The notes under the pieces are model-generated. The model worked only from the letters and a program-made list of their open reading frames with translations, had not been told where the DNA came from and made no database searches. DNA of 64,000 nucleotides from Halalkalicoccus sp. CG83 (GTDB taxonomy: Archaea; Halobacteriota; Halobacteria; Halobacteriales; Halalkalicoccaceae). A program made the position numbers and the translations under genes. Where the stretch lies: positions 1,798,001 through 1,862,000 of the forward strand of contig NZ_JAZDDH010000001.1 in assembly GCF_037081715.1 (NCBI RefSeq). The letters run 5' to 3'. Positions 26,483 to 35,477 of this stretch are shown piece after piece (the first letter of the stretch is position 1; every line of letters begins with the position of its first letter).

Positions 26483-26968
26483 GTGAGGCATCTCCCGAAA
26501 CACCTGCGTCCGAAGTGGCGCTACCTCGCGGTCGGGATCGAGAGCTGGCCCGACGCTCACCTCTCGCGTCGCGACTTCCAGCGCGAGCTCTGGTACGCGG
26601 GCCAGAACCTGCTCGGCGATCCCGGAAGCGCGGACGCCGACCTGCGGCTGTTCTCCTTCGACCACGAAGACGGCGTCGGCGAGGCGGTGGTCCGCACCCG
26701 CCGCGACACCGTCGAGGAGACGCGGGCGGTGCTCGCCTGCATCGACGAGGTCGACGGCCAGCCCGCCGGCGTGTTCGTTCGCGGCGTAGCCGGGACGGTA
26801 CGCGCCTGTGAAGAAAACTATTTAGGACGCCGACCGGAAGTTTCGGGCGAGAATCGAGTCGTGTTCGAGAACGCAGAGCGGCCCGCCGTCGTCCGTGACG
26901 GCGCCGTCGACGTGCGGACCGACGATGCGTACACCGGCGCGACGGACCTCGATGTAACTACAGTGTGA
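26483..26968 (+). CDS. rnp2: RNase P protein component 2 (Pop5)
   Basis: This 161-residue protein starts at GTG, reading MRHLPKHLRPKWRYLAVGI, the typical Pop5 N-terminus. It has a ferredoxin-like RNA-binding fold (RLFSFDHEDGVGEAVVRTRRDTVEETRAVLACI) and pairs with Rpp30 to form the catalytic-domain activating dimer of RNase P. The C-terminal 40 residues after AGTVRACEENYLG are an acidic extension of weak conservation. psmA begins four bases after the stop, so the genes are likely co-transcribed. Confidence 0.93.
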   Translation: MRHLPKHLRPKWRYLAVGIESWPDAHLSRRDFQRELWYAGQNLLGDPGSADADLRLFSFDHEDGVGEAVVRTRRDTVEETRAVLACIDEVDGQPAGVFVRGVAGTVRACEENYLGRRPEVSGENRVVFENAERPAVVRDGAVDVRTDDAYTGATDLDVTTV

Positions 26969-26972
26969 TATC

Positions 26973-27740
26973 ATGCAGGGACAACAACAGCAGGCGTACG
27001 ACCGCGGGATCACCATCTTCTCCCCGGACGGACGTCTCTATCAGGTCGAGTACGCCCGTGAAGCGGTAAAACGCGGCACGGCGAGCATCGGAATCCGGAC
27101 CGCCGGCGGCGTCGTCCTGGCGGTCGACAAACGCATCCGATCGTCGCTGATGGAGCGCACCAGCGTCGAGAAGATCCACAAGGCCGACGACCACATCGGC
27201 ATCGCGAGCGCGGGCCACGTCGCCGACGCCCGCCAGCTGATCGACTTCGCCCGCCGGAACGCCCAGGTCAACCGGCTTCGCTACGGCGAGCCGATCGGCA
27301 TCGAGACGCTCACGAAGGACGTCACCGACCACATCCAGCAGTACACCCAGGTCGGCGGCGCACGACCCTTCGGGGTGGCGCTGATCATCGGCGGCATCGA
27401 GAACGGCGAACCCCGCCTCTACGAGACCGACCCCTCCGGCACGCCCTACGAGTGGAAGGCGCTCGCGGTCGGCGCCGACCGGAAGGAGATCGAGGACTAC
27501 CTCGAGGACAACTACGACGAGGGAATGGACCTCGAAGGCGGCGTCGAGCTCGCGCTGCGCGCGCTTGCGGAGGCGAACGAGGGCGAGCTCCGACCCGAGA
27601 GCATCGGCATGGCGACGATCCCCACCGAGAGCGCGGAGTTCACCCCGATCGAGGACGACCAGCTCGACAGCTACCTCGCGGAGTTCGAACTGCTGGCCGA
27701 CGAGGACGAGGACGAGGACGAGGACGCGGGAGACGAGTAG
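26973..27740 (+). CDS. psmA: Proteasome subunit alpha
   Basis: This 255-residue protein forms the outer rings of the archaeal 20S proteasome. The N-terminal gate region [23 protein letters not shown] is diagnostic, and the RGTASIGI-type strand ([22 protein letters not shown]) follows. There is no N-terminal catalytic Thr, as expected for alpha subunits. The C-terminal tail is strongly acidic ([13 protein letters not shown]). It follows rnp2 closely and precedes sdo1, a linkage conserved in many archaea. Confidence 0.97.
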   Translation: MQGQQQQAYDRGITIFSPDGRLYQVEYAREAVKRGTASIGIRTAGGVVLAVDKRIRSSLMERTSVEKIHKADDHIGIASAGHVADARQLIDFARRNAQVNRLRYGEPIGIETLTKDVTDHIQQYTQVGGARPFGVALIIGGIENGEPRLYETDPSGTPYEWKALAVGADRKEIEDYLEDNYDEGMDLEGGVELALRALAEANEGELRPESIGMATIPTESAEFTPIEDDQLDSYLAEFELLADEDEDEDEDAGDE

Positions 27741-27750
27741 CGCCAGAAGC

Positions 27751-27779
27751 CCTTTTATCGCCCGACCGATATGGTCGGG
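27751..27779 (+). promoter_or_regulatory. TATA-like box and palindrome before sdo1
   Basis: CCTTTTATCG (27751-27760) is a TATA-like element one promoter length before the ATG at 27781. Directly between it and the start is a perfect palindrome with 7-base arms, CCCGACC-gatat-GGTCGGG (27761-27779). It would overlap the transcription start region, a classic operator position, or form a hairpin at the 5' edge or the end of the psmA message. Confidence 0.5.
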
Positions 27780-27780
27780 T

Positions 27781-28506
27781 ATGATTTCGCTTGACGAGGC
27801 GGTGACGGCGCGCCTGGAGTCACACGGCGCGCGGTTCGAGGTGCTCGTCGATCCCGACGCGGCACTCGCGATCAAACGCGACGAGTTCGACGGCGACCTT
27901 GAGGAGGTGATCGCCGCCGAGGACGTCTTCGAGGACGCCTCCCGCGGGGACCGTCCCGCCGAGAACGACCTCGAGAAGGTCTTCGACACGACGGACCCGA
28001 TGGAGATCATCCCCGAGGTGATCAAGCGCGGGGAGATCCAGATCACCGCCGACCAGCGCCGCGAGATGCAGGAGCAGAAGCGCCGCCGGCTGATCAACCG
28101 GATCGCGCGCAACGCGGTCAACCCCCAGATGGACAACGCGCCCCACCCGCCGGATCGCATCGAGAACGCCCTCGAGGAGGCCGGCTTCCGAGTCGATCCG
28201 ATGGAGCCGGTCGAGGCGCAGGTCGACGACGCGCTCGACGCCCTCAGACCGGTGATCCCCATCCGTTTCGACGAAGTGGTGGTCGCGGTGCAGCTACCCG
28301 CGGAGTACGCGGGCAGCGCACAGGCACAGATCCGTCAGTTCGGCGACCTGCAGGACGAGGAGTGGCAGAACGACGGCTCGTGGGTGGGCGTACTCGAGTT
28401 CCCCGCGGGGATGCAGAACGAGTTCTACGACCTGGTGAACGAGCACACCAGCGGCACCGGCGAGATCCGCATCGTCGAGGACGAGGACGACCTCGGCACG
28501 CGCTAG
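27781..28506 (+). CDS. sdo1: Ribosome maturation factor SBDS/SDO1
   Basis: This 241-residue protein matches the three-domain SBDS family, which helps release aIF6/eIF6 from new large ribosomal subunits. It starts [29 protein letters not shown] and has the conserved blocks [40 protein letters not shown] and [15 protein letters not shown]. The domain III end is acidic. It has its own TATA-like box in addition to possible readthrough from psmA. Confidence 0.95.
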   Translation: MISLDEAVTARLESHGARFEVLVDPDAALAIKRDEFDGDLEEVIAAEDVFEDASRGDRPAENDLEKVFDTTDPMEIIPEVIKRGEIQITADQRREMQEQKRRRLINRIARNAVNPQMDNAPHPPDRIENALEEAGFRVDPMEPVEAQVDDALDALRPVIPIRFDEVVVAVQLPAEYAGSAQAQIRQFGDLQDEEWQNDGSWVGVLEFPAGMQNEFYDLVNEHTSGTGEIRIVEDEDDLGTR

Positions 28507-28702
28507 CCGCGCCGGCCAGCCCGCCGTTTCCGAGTACGGAGCCGGCCCGCCGGTCGGCTCGAAGGCCCGGACGGCGTCCCCGTCGACGACGTTACCCTCC
28601 GGCCGGGCGCGGGATTGAAGTCGACCGGGTGCGTATTCGCGCGTATGCGACAGCGAGGCGGCGAAACCGGACGAACCGAGGTGGAGCGCCGGCGCGGCTG
28701 AC

Positions 28703-29068
28703 GTGGTCGGCATCGACATCAGCGGTCGCCACGAGGAGGCCGACGAGTACCTCATGGTAGCCGCCGCGGTCGCGGCGACGATCGACTCGAACCGGCTTCG
28801 GGACGTCGGAGGGATGGGCTTTGCGACGGCTCACGGCCAGCCCACCCTCGAGAACACGCTGTCGGTCTCGGTCGACGCGGTCTCGGCGCTGCCGATCGTG
28901 CCGCCCGGCCCGGTCGTCGCCGAGCGCGGCGAGTTCTACGAGGAGCCCGCGATCGGAATCGATCCCGCCTTCGAGTCCGGCTTCAAGTACGTCGAGAGCA
29001 TCGCCGAGCGAAAGACCGTCGAGGTCGCCCACCACGCCGCCTACGCAGCCAGAGAACTCCTGTTATGA
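28703..29068 (+). CDS. DUF2209 family protein
   Basis: This 121-residue protein begins with GTG, VGIDISGRHEEADEYLMVAAAV, and matches DUF2209, a family found in archaea near hflX. The ISGRHEE segment near the start and a GIDPAFESGFKYVESIAE block near the end are distinctive. Its stop overlaps the hflX start by four bases. Function is unknown. The sequence upstream (28507-28702) has no other convincing gene, only a possible 18-codon ATG frame ending one base before this start. Confidence 0.85.
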   Translation: MVGIDISGRHEEADEYLMVAAAVAATIDSNRLRDVGGMGFATAHGQPTLENTLSVSVDAVSALPIVPPGPVVAERGEFYEEPAIGIDPAFESGFKYVESIAERKTVEVAHHAAYAARELLL

Positions 29069-30357
29069 GAACGATCATCGCGAAACGAGTGGACGACGGG
29101 GTCGCCGACACGGAGGAGATCCGTGATCTGGTCCGTGCGGCCGGCTACACCGTCGTCGACGAGGTCACACAGACACGAACCGAGGACGCCGCCTACCACT
29201 TCGGAGAGGGGAAGGTGGAGGAGTTGGCGGACCGCGTCGCCCGAACCGACGCCGAGGCGGTCGTCTTCGACAACCGCCTGGGCCCCTACCAGATCTACAA
29301 CATCGGAACCAAACTCCCCGAGGACGTCGAGGTGATCGACCGATTCACGCTGATCCTCGACATCTTCGGCCAGCGCGCCCAGACAAAGAAGGCACAGCTC
29401 CAGGTCGAGCTCGCCGAGCTTCGCTACGAGTTGCCACGAGTCGACGCGAAGGTGAGCCTCGCGAAGCGCGAGGAGCACCCGGGATTCATGGGGCTCGGCG
29501 AGTACGACGAGTCGCGCGAGCGCGACATCAAGGCCCAGATCAGCCGTATCAAGGACGAGCTCGAGAGCATCGCCAAGACCGAGGAACACCGACGGGAGGA
29601 ACGCCGCCAGTCGGGGTTCGATCTCGTCGCGCTCGCGGGCTACACCAACGCCGGCAAGTCGACGCTGCTCAGACAGCTGGCCGCCGATCTCGCGGTCGAC
29701 GAGAACGAGGAACTCCACCCCGACCTCGACACCACCGCGGAGTCGCGCGACCGGCTGTTCACGACGCTCGGCACGACGACCCGCCGGGCCGACATGGAGC
29801 GCGACGTCCTGCTCACCGACACGGTGGGGTTCATCAGCGATCTTCCCCACTGGCTCGTCGAGTCGTTCCGCTCGACGCTCGACGAGGTCTATCGTGCGGA
29901 TCTCGTCCTCCTCGTGGTGGACGCGAGCGAGCCGATCGAGCAGATCCGGGAGAAGCTCGTCACCTGTCACGATACGCTCTACGAGCGAAACGAGGCGCCG
30001 ATCGTCACCGTCCTGAACAAGATCGACGCGATCGACGACGAGGAACTCGAGGAGAAGCGCGAGGCACTCTCGGCGCTCGCGCCGAACCCCGTCGCGGTCA
30101 GCGGTAAGGAGGGGCTGAACGTCGAGGCGCTGTTGGAACGGATCGCACGGGAGCTCCCGCCGCTCGAACGCGAGCGGCTGATGCTCCCGATGGTTGACGA
30201 GACGATGAGCCTCGTCTCGTGGCTCCACGACAACACCCGCGTCGACGAGGTGACCTACGACGAGGACCACGTGCTCGTCGAGTTCGCCGCCCGGCCGGAC
30301 GTAGTCGAGCAGTCACGAGCGAAGGCGAGCGACCTGTCGGTGCCCGAATCCGCCTGA
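29065..30357 (+). CDS. hflX: GTPase HflX
   Basis: This 430-residue protein has the HflX N-terminal region (GYTVVDEVTQTRTEDAAYHFGEGKVEEL, FDNRLGPYQIYNI), a coiled helical linker (about 105-180) and a G domain with GYTNAGKS at residues 192-199, DTVGF, and NKID. HflX binds ribosomes, splitting stalled ones after stress. The archaeal protein is smaller than bacterial HflX at the C-terminus. Its start overlaps DUF2209 (ATGA). It converges on moaC about 190 bases away. Confidence 0.96.
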   Translation: MRTIIAKRVDDGVADTEEIRDLVRAAGYTVVDEVTQTRTEDAAYHFGEGKVEELADRVARTDAEAVVFDNRLGPYQIYNIGTKLPEDVEVIDRFTLILDIFGQRAQTKKAQLQVELAELRYELPRVDAKVSLAKREEHPGFMGLGEYDESRERDIKAQISRIKDELESIAKTEEHRREERRQSGFDLVALAGYTNAGKSTLLRQLAADLAVDENEELHPDLDTTAESRDRLFTTLGTTTRRADMERDVLLTDTVGFISDLPHWLVESFRSTLDEVYRADLVLLVVDASEPIEQIREKLVTCHDTLYERNEAPIVTVLNKIDAIDDEELEEKREALSALAPNPVAVSGKEGLNVEALLERIARELPPLERERLMLPMVDETMSLVSWLHDNTRVDEVTYDEDHVLVEFAARPDVVEQSRAKASDLSVPESA

Positions 30358-30549
30358 ATCCGCTCCCCACGCATCGGGCCGTCGATTCGATCGTTCGGGC
30401 TGCAGGGGACCCCACAAGTACCGATCGTCGGCCCGTGATGGAAGCCATCTCCGACAACGGCGTGAGGCCCTCTCGACCCCACCTCGTACGTTCGTTCACC
30501 GTCTCGCGCATGCCGTTCGGCGGTTCCGACGACGATGGCCCCGGGTGTG

Positions 30550-31035
30550 CTATTCCAGTGGTCGCTTTCGTTTCTCGAGCACCCGGACGCCGTCGATGTG
30601 CGTTCCGGGATACTGACCTTCCCCGTCCTTCTCCGCCGCCTTCACCATGTCCCAGACGACGTTCAGCCCCGTCGTCACGCCCTCCAGGGCCTCCATCTCG
30701 CAGCCGGTCTTGCCGGTCGTCTCGACGGCCACCTCGAGGCGGACCCGATCATCGCTTACCTCGAACTCGGTGTCGACGTTCGTGATCGGAATCTGGTGAC
30801 ACATCGGGATCGTCTCCCAGGTGTGTTTCACGGCCTGAATCGCGCCCACGCGGGCGGTCGCGAGCACGTCACCCTTCTCGACGTCGTTCTCGCGGATCGC
30901 GGCGATCGTCCCCTCACTCAGGTGAAGCTCGCCGGCAGCGACCGCCCGACGGGCCGTATCGGGTTTGTCGCCCACGTCGACCATGCGGGCCTCGCCCGAC
31001 TCGTCGACATGGGTGAGGTCGCGCTCGTCGCTCAT
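30550..31035 (-). CDS. moaC: Cyclic pyranopterin monophosphate synthase MoaC
   Basis: This 161-residue enzyme makes cyclic pyranopterin monophosphate in molybdenum cofactor synthesis. The motifs KHTWETIPMCHQIPIT and KTGCEMEALEGVT are diagnostic, and Lys/Asp residues in VVWDMVKAAEKD belong to the active site. Its start overlaps the nnr stop by four bases (ATGA), so it is translated together with nnr. No other moa gene lies in this window. Confidence 0.96.
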   Translation of the reverse strand: MSDERDLTHVDESGEARMVDVGDKPDTARRAVAAGELHLSEGTIAAIRENDVEKGDVLATARVGAIQAVKHTWETIPMCHQIPITNVDTEFEVSDDRVRLEVAVETTGKTGCEMEALEGVTTGLNVVWDMVKAAEKDGEGQYPGTHIDGVRVLEKRKRPLE

Positions 31036-32456
31036 CGTTCCCCCCAGATCGCCCGCGGGAGGACGTCGAGCAGGTCAGACGCCAGCAGTCCGCCCTCGCG
31101 GTCGTCGATCAGCTCGGCCGCCCGCCCGTTGGCGTAGGAGGCCGCTACGGCGGCGTCGAACGGGTCGTTCTCCTTCGCGAACGCGGCGGTGATCCCCGCG
31201 AGGGTGTCGCCGGTGCCGCCGACGGCCATCCCGGGGGTGCCCGCCGTCGAGATCCGGGTGCGCTCGCCGTCGGAGACGACGTCCGCCTCCGCCTTCGCCA
31301 TCACGACGTGGCCGAGATCGGCGGCGAACTCGCGAATCTCCTCCGCGCCTTCCTCCAGATCGTCGAGCTCGGGCCCGCCCATCCCCGCCAGTTCCCGCTT
31401 GTTGGGCGTACAGACCAGCGTCGCGTCGGTCTCGACCTCGGGGACCACCGAGAGGGCGTCGGCGTCGACCACCATCGGCCCCTCGAACTCCTCGAGGAAG
31501 ACCCGTGCGGCCTCGAGGGTCTCGTCGGCAGTACCCAGACCGGGGCCGAGGACGACGACGTCCTCGTAGTCGGTCGCCGTCTCGATCAGGTCGTCGACCT
31601 CGTCGACGGTGAGCCGATCGCTCTCGTAGTCCTGGACGATGAGGTCCTCGGCGTAGCCCGCGAGCACGTCCTTGATCGAGGCCGGACAGGCGACGAACGA
31701 GAGCTCCGCACCCGAGCGCAGCGCCGCCTGCGCGGAGAGCGCCGGCGCGCCGGTGTAGGGTCCGCCGCCGACGACGAACACGCGGATCTCGTCGGCGTCG
31801 GGTTCGGACGCGCCCAGCGCGAGGTCGCCCGGCCCGGCGTAGCGTTCCGCAGCGGCGGGAATGCCGATGTCCGCGACCGTCACTTCGAGGTCGAGGTCGG
31901 CGAGTCCCGGTTTGGTGTCGTGGAAGGTGACGACGCGGTCGGCCTCGACGGCGCTCTCCGGGACGTCGCCGGTGTCGGCATCCACCCCGGAGGGGACGTC
32001 CACCGAGACGACGGTCGCCTCGCTGTCGTTGATCGCGCCCGCGGCGGTCGCCTCGGGCTCGCGAAGCTCGCCGCTGATGCCGGTGCCGAGCATCCCGTCG
32101 ACGATCACGTCGGGATCGGAGAGCGAGAACGCGGTCGAATCGGCCACCGTCTCGGGCTCGTAGCCTCCCTCGAGGAGCGCCTCCCAGTTCTCGCGGGCGA
32201 TCTCGGTCGAGATCGATTCGGGCCTGCCCAGCAGGTGGACGGAGAGGTCGTACTCGTCGAGAAAGCGCGCGGCGACGAACGCGTCGCCGCCGTTGTTCCC
32301 CCGCCCGGCGACGATCGCCACCCGATCGCCCTCGTCCGCTTCCTCGCACACCGCGCGGGCGACGGCGTTGCCGCTCGACTCCATCAGCTGCTTTCGGGGG
32401 ACGCCGAGCGCCTCGGCGTTTCGGTCGACCGCTCCCATCCGCTCGGTGGTGATCAT
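31032..32456 (-). CDS. nnr: Bifunctional NAD(P)H-hydrate repair enzyme
   Basis: This 474-residue protein fuses an N-terminal NAD(P)HX epimerase (YjeF_N; MESSGNAVARAV, GRGNNGGDAFVAARFL, DGMLGTGISGELREP, SVDVPSGVDADTG) with a C-terminal ADP-dependent dehydratase (GPGLGTADETLEAA, VVDADALSVVP, TPNKRELA, and GTPGMAVGGTGDTLAG). It repairs damaged hydrated nicotinamide cofactors. I chose the start MITTERMGAVDRNAEALG because family members begin there; an in-frame ATG 17 codons upstream (32507) is possible. It precedes moaC in an operon. Confidence 0.94.
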   Translation of the reverse strand: MITTERMGAVDRNAEALGVPRKQLMESSGNAVARAVCEEADEGDRVAIVAGRGNNGGDAFVAARFLDEYDLSVHLLGRPESISTEIARENWEALLEGGYEPETVADSTAFSLSDPDVIVDGMLGTGISGELREPEATAAGAINDSEATVVSVDVPSGVDADTGDVPESAVEADRVVTFHDTKPGLADLDLEVTVADIGIPAAAERYAGPGDLALGASEPDADEIRVFVVGGGPYTGAPALSAQAALRSGAELSFVACPASIKDVLAGYAEDLIVQDYESDRLTVDEVDDLIETATDYEDVVVLGPGLGTADETLEAARVFLEEFEGPMVVDADALSVVPEVETDATLVCTPNKRELAGMGGPELDDLEEGAEEIREFAADLGHVVMAKAEADVVSDGERTRISTAGTPGMAVGGTGDTLAGITAAFAKENDPFDAAVAASYANGRAAELIDDREGGLLASDLLDVLPRAIWGER

Positions 32457-32531
32457 GGGAGGCGGTTCGACCGGGCGGCCGTTGAAGATTGCGGACGACG
32501 TTTTCATTCCGCCACGGCCCATAGATCCCGC

Positions 32532-33020
32532 GTGAACGTCTTCTGGCTCGACGAGGACCCTCGTCTCGCCGCCCGGTATCACTGCGACCAGCACGTGAAC
32601 AAGATGCTGCTCGAGGCGGCCCAGGTGCTCTGTACGGCGGCCCGCGAGAACGGCTACGAGGCGGACTTCCTCTACCGGGCGACCCACGTCGATCACCCGG
32701 TGACACGGTGGGCTACGGAGTCGCGGGCGAACTGGCTCCGGCTCCGCGAGCACGCGAAGGCGCTCAACGCGGAGTTCGTCGAACGCTACGGGAAGGACGC
32801 GGATCACGCGAGCTGGACGGTGATCGAGCGAATCGACCCCGATCGGATCGCGTTCCCCGCGGCGGAGCCGACGCCCCGCCCGCAGGCGATGCCCGAGCGC
32901 TACCGGCGATCCGACGATCCGGTGGCCGCCTACCGGGCGTACTACGCGGGCGAGAAGGCCGAGTGGGCCGAGTGGAAGTACACCGACGAGCCGCCGTGGC
33001 TCGACGGGTTCCTCGAGTGA
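32532..33020 (+). CDS. Conserved protein of a phage-like family
   Basis: This 162-residue protein begins NVFWLDEDPRLAARYHCDQHVNKMLLEAAQVL, which resembles a family of uncharacterised proteins common in phage genomes (a YHCDKHVVKMILE-like start). Conserved His, Cys and Asp residues in YHCDQHVNK could form a metal or catalytic site. The C-terminal motif YRAYYAGEKAEWAEWKY is also family-like. The start is GTG, with a T-rich TATA-like stretch (32501-32508) 25-30 bases before it. Function is unknown; I do not assign nuclease or glycosylase activity. Confidence 0.78.
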   Translation: MNVFWLDEDPRLAARYHCDQHVNKMLLEAAQVLCTAARENGYEADFLYRATHVDHPVTRWATESRANWLRLREHAKALNAEFVERYGKDADHASWTVIERIDPDRIAFPAAEPTPRPQAMPERYRRSDDPVAAYRAYYAGEKAEWAEWKYTDEPPWLDGFLE

Positions 33021-33035
33021 CGTCGTCGCCCTCGA

Positions 33036-33323
33036 TCAGCGCCTGATCTCGAAGCCGTCCTCGTCCTGGGGGTCGCCGAACTCGGCCTCGACGTCCTCGA
33101 CCTCGGCCGCCGGCGAGCCCTCGTGACACCACTCTACCATCGATTCGACTGCCTCTCGAGGCCCTTCGAAGACGGCCTCGACGCGGCCGTCCTCGAGGTT
33201 GCGAACCCAGCCGTCGACGCCGCGTTCGCGGGCGGCGTCGCGGGTGCTCGCGCGGTAGTAGACACCCTGTACCCGTCCGGTCACGAACGCGTGTGCGCGG
33301 GTTCGATCGCCAGCGTCGCTCAT
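33036..33323 (-). CDS. acyP: Acylphosphatase
   Basis: This 95-residue protein has the acylphosphatase signature GRVQGVYYRASTRDAA, with the catalytic arginine in YYRAS, and GVDGWVRNLEDGRVEAVFEG, with the conserved Asn. It hydrolyses acyl phosphates such as carbamoyl phosphate. The length is typical. It sits convergent with the phage-like gene, 15 bases apart. Confidence 0.95.
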   Translation of the reverse strand: MSDAGDRTRAHAFVTGRVQGVYYRASTRDAARERGVDGWVRNLEDGRVEAVFEGPREAVESMVEWCHEGSPAAEVEDVEAEFGDPQDEDGFEIRR

Positions 33324-33384
33324 AGGCGGACGTTCTCGGGCCGGATCAAAAAACGCTGGTGCCGCCGTGCTCGGCGTCCGAAAT

Positions 33385-33966
33385 TCAGGACCCCAACGCG
33401 CTGATCCGGCGCTTGATGCCGCTCATCCACTTCGTCAGATCCTCGGAGAGGCTGTCGGCGACCGTGAGATACCACGGCGTCCGCCAGTAGAACGACTCGA
33501 TCTCGAAGGGAATTCCGTCGGGGTACCGCTCGCTCTCGTAGTTTCGCAGCAGTCGGCGGGTCATCCGCACGCCCTCCTCCGGATCGCACGCGACCGCCCG
33601 GTAGTGTTTGATCGGATGGGTGAGCCAGGAGTACTCCCAGTGGGCGTACACCTCGACGCTCTCGTCGACGTTGTGGAGGATCACGTGAAGCTGCCAGTCG
33701 GCGAGCGGCGACTCCCGGAGCGCCCACGAGCCGTTCGAAACGTTGCCGTCGACGCGCACCTTCAACGAGGAGACCAGGTTGCGCTGAAACCCCGCCGCCG
33801 CGAGGACGTCCTCGAACTCGTCCTCGGTCAGGTGGACCGTTCCGACGTACTCCTCCTCGGTGTTGCTGGTCATCGCGTAGCCGCCGAACGCCCAGCCGAA
33901 CAGCCGATGGATCGGTGGCTTGACCCTCCGACGGGACGCGTTGTAGATGTCCTGTGACTGGCCCAT
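33385..33966 (-). CDS. Haloarchaeal conserved hypothetical protein
   Basis: This protein of about 193 residues contains blocks typical of a haloarchaeal family: EEYVGTVHLTEDEFEDVLAAAGFQRNLVSSLKVR, GSWALRESPLADWQLHVIL and YAHWEYSWLTHPIKHYRAV. The layout looks like a soluble alpha/beta domain. I use the start MGQSQDIYN because a minus-strand TATA-like GATATAC (about 33990-33997) lies 26 bases before it; the conserved part begins only at MTSNTEEEY (33873), a possible alternative start. No function is known. Confidence 0.72.
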   Translation of the reverse strand: MGQSQDIYNASRRRVKPPIHRLFGWAFGGYAMTSNTEEEYVGTVHLTEDEFEDVLAAAGFQRNLVSSLKVRVDGNVSNGSWALRESPLADWQLHVILHNVDESVEVYAHWEYSWLTHPIKHYRAVACDPEEGVRMTRRLLRNYESERYPDGIPFEIESFYWRTPWYLTVADSLSEDLTKWMSGIKRRISALGS

Positions 33967-34134
33967 TGGGGGCTTCAGGCATCCCACGCGTATATCAGTT
34001 GTAGTCCGCTGATTTGGTTCGGCTCAGGCCGAGGCCGCGCCCGCCCGCAGGTGGTGTAAGACATATTCTGGTAGTTCGTAATCAACGGCGTCTCGTAGAA
34101 CGCCCGGAATACGGTACGTCGGGCAAAACGTCCA

Positions 34135-34858
34135 ATGGGTGAGAGATGGTACGTCCACGTCGGAGAGAACGTTAGCTCGGTACTCACGCGATTCGCCGCG
34201 GTGATGGCGAACCTACTGGTGGTATCGCTGATGTGGGACGAGCACTACGCGATTCCCTGTACGCTCGGTTCGGCCCTCGTCGTCTTCGGGGTCGGAGAGG
34301 CGTTGATGTGGCGGTGTAACACCGCCGGGGAGCTCTCTCGAGCGGGGGTCTTCACGTCCGCAGCGGTCGTCTGGTTCGTGACCGCGCTGGCGGGCATGCT
34401 TCCGTTTCTCACCATCGCCTGGACCGTCGCCATCGATCCCGCGGTCCTCACGATCCCGCCATCGGTCCGTGATGCGACGCTTCGCGCGTTTCGCTCGCCG
34501 GTCAACGCCTGGTTCGAGTCGATGAGCGCCATCACCGGCAGCGGCCTTGACCATGACCCGCTACGAAAGTGACCTTCCGGCGACGCTGCAGTGGTGGCGT
34601 TCGCTCATGCAGTGGCTCGGCGGGATCGGCGTGATCGTCCCGGTGATCACGTTCATCAACAAGTCCGGCGACAACACCCTCCAGCGCTACTACGACGAAC
34701 GGACCCCGCTCGGGCAGTTCCAATCGGATACCGTCTCAAACTCTCCCCGACTGATGGTGTCGGTCTTCACCGGCGTTACCCTGCTGGCCATCGGCCTGCT
34801 GTGGATCGCGGGCATGCCACGGTTCGATACGCGATGCGAGAACCGCCGTCCGCGTTAG
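34135..34858 (+). pseudogene. Frameshifted and truncated TrkH-type potassium transporter
   Basis: The first frame (34135 on) encodes the N-terminal half of a TrkH protein, with membrane spans and the pore-loop block WFESMSAITGSGL. An extra base at about 34546 then breaks the frame; skipping it restores the family sequence GSGLTMTRYESDLPATLQWWR followed by SLMQWLGGIGVIVPVITF. This second frame ends at 34858, where homologues continue for several more spans (after AGMPRFD). Both a frameshift and loss of the C-terminal half make the gene non-functional. It normally imports K+ with a TrkA partner, none of which is visible here. The following 170 bases hold nothing. Confidence 0.78.
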
Positions 34859-35028
34859 ATCGTCGATCGGTCACCCATCCTGATCCGACCTCGGGGGGTT
34901 CTGACACCAGTAATACTCTTCAGGCGTTGGAGAGTGGTACTCATCATGGTCGGGCGTTCGACACCGATCTCAGGACGCCGTCCGTGGGCCGTCAAAATCG
35001 CTGATACGGAGCGAAGCGAGGTGGGACG

Positions 35029-35469
35029 ATGAAGCGACGACCCCTCCTCACGACCGGACTGCTCGCCGTTTCGGGCGCCGGCTGCGTCGGGCGGTTCACC
35101 GGCGGTGACAGCGAACCGGGAGCGGGCTCGCGGGAGGGGGAAAACGGATCGGCGGACGCGACCGAGACCATCGACGACGGCGAATCGGCGAACTCAGAGC
35201 GCGACGTCCAGGTCATCAGGATGGACCGCACCACCGACACGATCGGGACGACCGCAACGATCACCGCGCGAAACCTCGCCTCGGAGACGCTCGATGCCGT
35301 CGACGTCACGGTGATCTTCTACGACGAGATCGATAGCGAAATCGGCCCCGGGTTGGGGGGCATTACGGACGTATCTGCGGGCGAGGGGTTCGAGATCACG
35401 ATCCGTGCCGAAGGGCCACAGTATACCGACGCGGCGGCCTTCGAGATCACCGACTTGACCGTCGAATGA
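35029..35469 (+). CDS. Lipoprotein with FxLYD-like domain
   Basis: This 146-residue protein has a short basic N-terminus and a lipobox (LAVSGAGC, Cys19), so it is probably exported and lipid-anchored. A Gly/Ser/Glu-rich linker of about 40 residues leads to a beta-sandwich domain (TTATITARNLASETLDAVDVTVIFYDE) like the FxLYD domains found in archaeal and bacterial lipoproteins. It lies between two transporter pseudogenes. Its role is unknown. Confidence 0.75.
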   Translation: MKRRPLLTTGLLAVSGAGCVGRFTGGDSEPGAGSREGENGSADATETIDDGESANSERDVQVIRMDRTTDTIGTTATITARNLASETLDAVDVTVIFYDEIDSEIGPGLGGITDVSAGEGFEITIRAEGPQYTDAAAFEITDLTVE

Positions 35470-35477
35470 GGACGCCC

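Noticed and set aside
28294-28755. A minus-strand frame across the sdo1 end and the gap behind it
   Set aside because: The frame lacks a natural stop near the gene boundary and most of it is antisense to sdo1.
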